From DATMNI01 sp035570275 (GTDB taxonomy: Bacteria > Acidobacteriota > Terriglobia > Bryobacterales > Bryobacteraceae): a stretch of DNA of 5,676 nucleotides. How positions within the stretch are numbered: the first letter of the stretch is position 1; every line of letters begins with the position of its first letter. Location of the stretch: NCBI GenBank assembly GCA_035570275.1, contig DATMNI010000432.1, positions 1-5,676 of the forward strand, in the 5' to 3' direction. The notes beneath the pieces are model-generated. The model saw only the letters and a program-made list of their open reading frames with translations, did not search any database and was not told the origin of the DNA. Below are positions 5,486 through 5,676 of the stretch, one piece after another. The position numbers and the translations under genes are program-made.

Positions 5486-5676
5486 AGCAGATCGGACCGA
5501 TCTACGCGAGAATTGTCTGATTGCGGTGTTTCGCTCCCAATCCTTCGACGCAATCGTCGAATTGCGCACTGACCTGAACGCGACGCTTCAACGAATTCGA
5601 TCCGAGCGACATATCCGCCCTCCGGTCTTAAAGTGTCCGAGTGGGGGTATGTTGGCGAAGACGCGGAACCTCACAT
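5448..5676 (+). CDS. Hypothetical protein, partial and possibly frameshifted at the right edge
   Basis: A plus-strand frame is open from before 5418 to the window edge without a stop. Its part from about 5487 on looks protein-like: ADRTDLRENCLIAVFRSQ, FDAIVELRTDLNATLQRI, RSERHIRPPVLKCP. The start is uncertain. GTG 5448 is the only reasonable start codon after 5426, but it lies inside the preceding gene and has no good ribosome site. After KCP (5631-5639) the frame reads SGGMLAKTRNLT. The next frame, from 5642, reads WGYVGEDAEPH, which is what a CPxCG zinc ribbon followed by a conserved region would give. A one-base loss at or near the G-run at 5643-5647 would explain this. It may be a real third gene of the TPR cluster, a decayed gene, or a sequencing error. 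The homology is from pattern memory only. Confidence 0.35.
   Translation, partial: MFVFCKVTGDSTEADRTDLRENCLIAVFRSQSFDAIVELRTDLNATLQRIRSERHIRPPVLKCPSGGMLAKTRNLT

Noticed and set aside
5072..5569. Minus-strand 165-codon open frame opposite the TPR gene
   Set aside because: The plus strand has clear TPR patterning; the minus frame shows none and has no ribosome site supporting it.
5502..5612. Minus-strand 36-aa ORF with a GGAGG before its ATG
   Set aside because: The ribosome-like site is attractive, but the ORF is very short, matches nothing I recognise and lies opposite a more protein-like plus-strand frame.

Overview
The window reads as accessory, mobile-element DNA from an environmental bacterium of moderately high GC. 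My best guess is Acidobacteriota or a similar soil phylum. That is inference only: the style of the serine recombinase, the IS66-type element with an extra gene and the TPR proteins at the right resemble soil acidobacterial proteins as I remember them. No phylogenetic marker gene is present.

Layout, left to right. (1) Positions 1-147, minus strand: the first 49 codons of a gene running off the left edge, with a clear ribosome binding site. It resembles the N-terminus of tyrosine-type site-specific integrases. (2) Positions 148-560: no protein gene. This stretch holds the first 33 nt of a tRNA-Gly gene (233-265, minus strand), broken in the anticodon loop. Around it, on both sides and both strands, lie about eight copies of a decamer close to CATGCTGTCY, plus an inverted TTCTGTCA pair bracketing the tRNA piece. 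Next to an integrase gene this looks like an attachment site with arm-type binding sites. (3) Positions 561-1196, minus: an intact serine recombinase of resolvase/invertase type. (4) About 1204-4495, minus: an IS66-family element with genes in the order tnpA, tnpB, a DUF4338 (DruA-like) gene and tnpC. The DUF4338 stop and tnpC start overlap as ATGA. (5) Positions 4496-4747: intergenic DNA with an 11-bp tandem repeat. (6) Positions 4748-5676, plus: a small TPR-like protein of 76 aa with an excellent Shine-Dalgarno, a 156-aa TPR-like protein, and at the right edge an open frame whose end looks frameshifted just where a zinc-ribbon motif would be expected.

How it may work together: regions 1-3 contain two site-specific recombination systems (a tyrosine-type integrase beside an att-like region, and a serine recombinase), as expected near the end or junction of an integrative element. 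The IS66 element lies directly against the recombinase gene: the tnpC stop is 30 nt upstream of the recombinase ATG, in the same frame, so the two may share a transcript. The TPR genes diverge from the IS and are probably unrelated host or cargo genes. The strongest candidates for something undescribed are the attP-like array around the tRNA-Gly fragment and the DUF4338 gene translationally coupled to an IS66 transposase.
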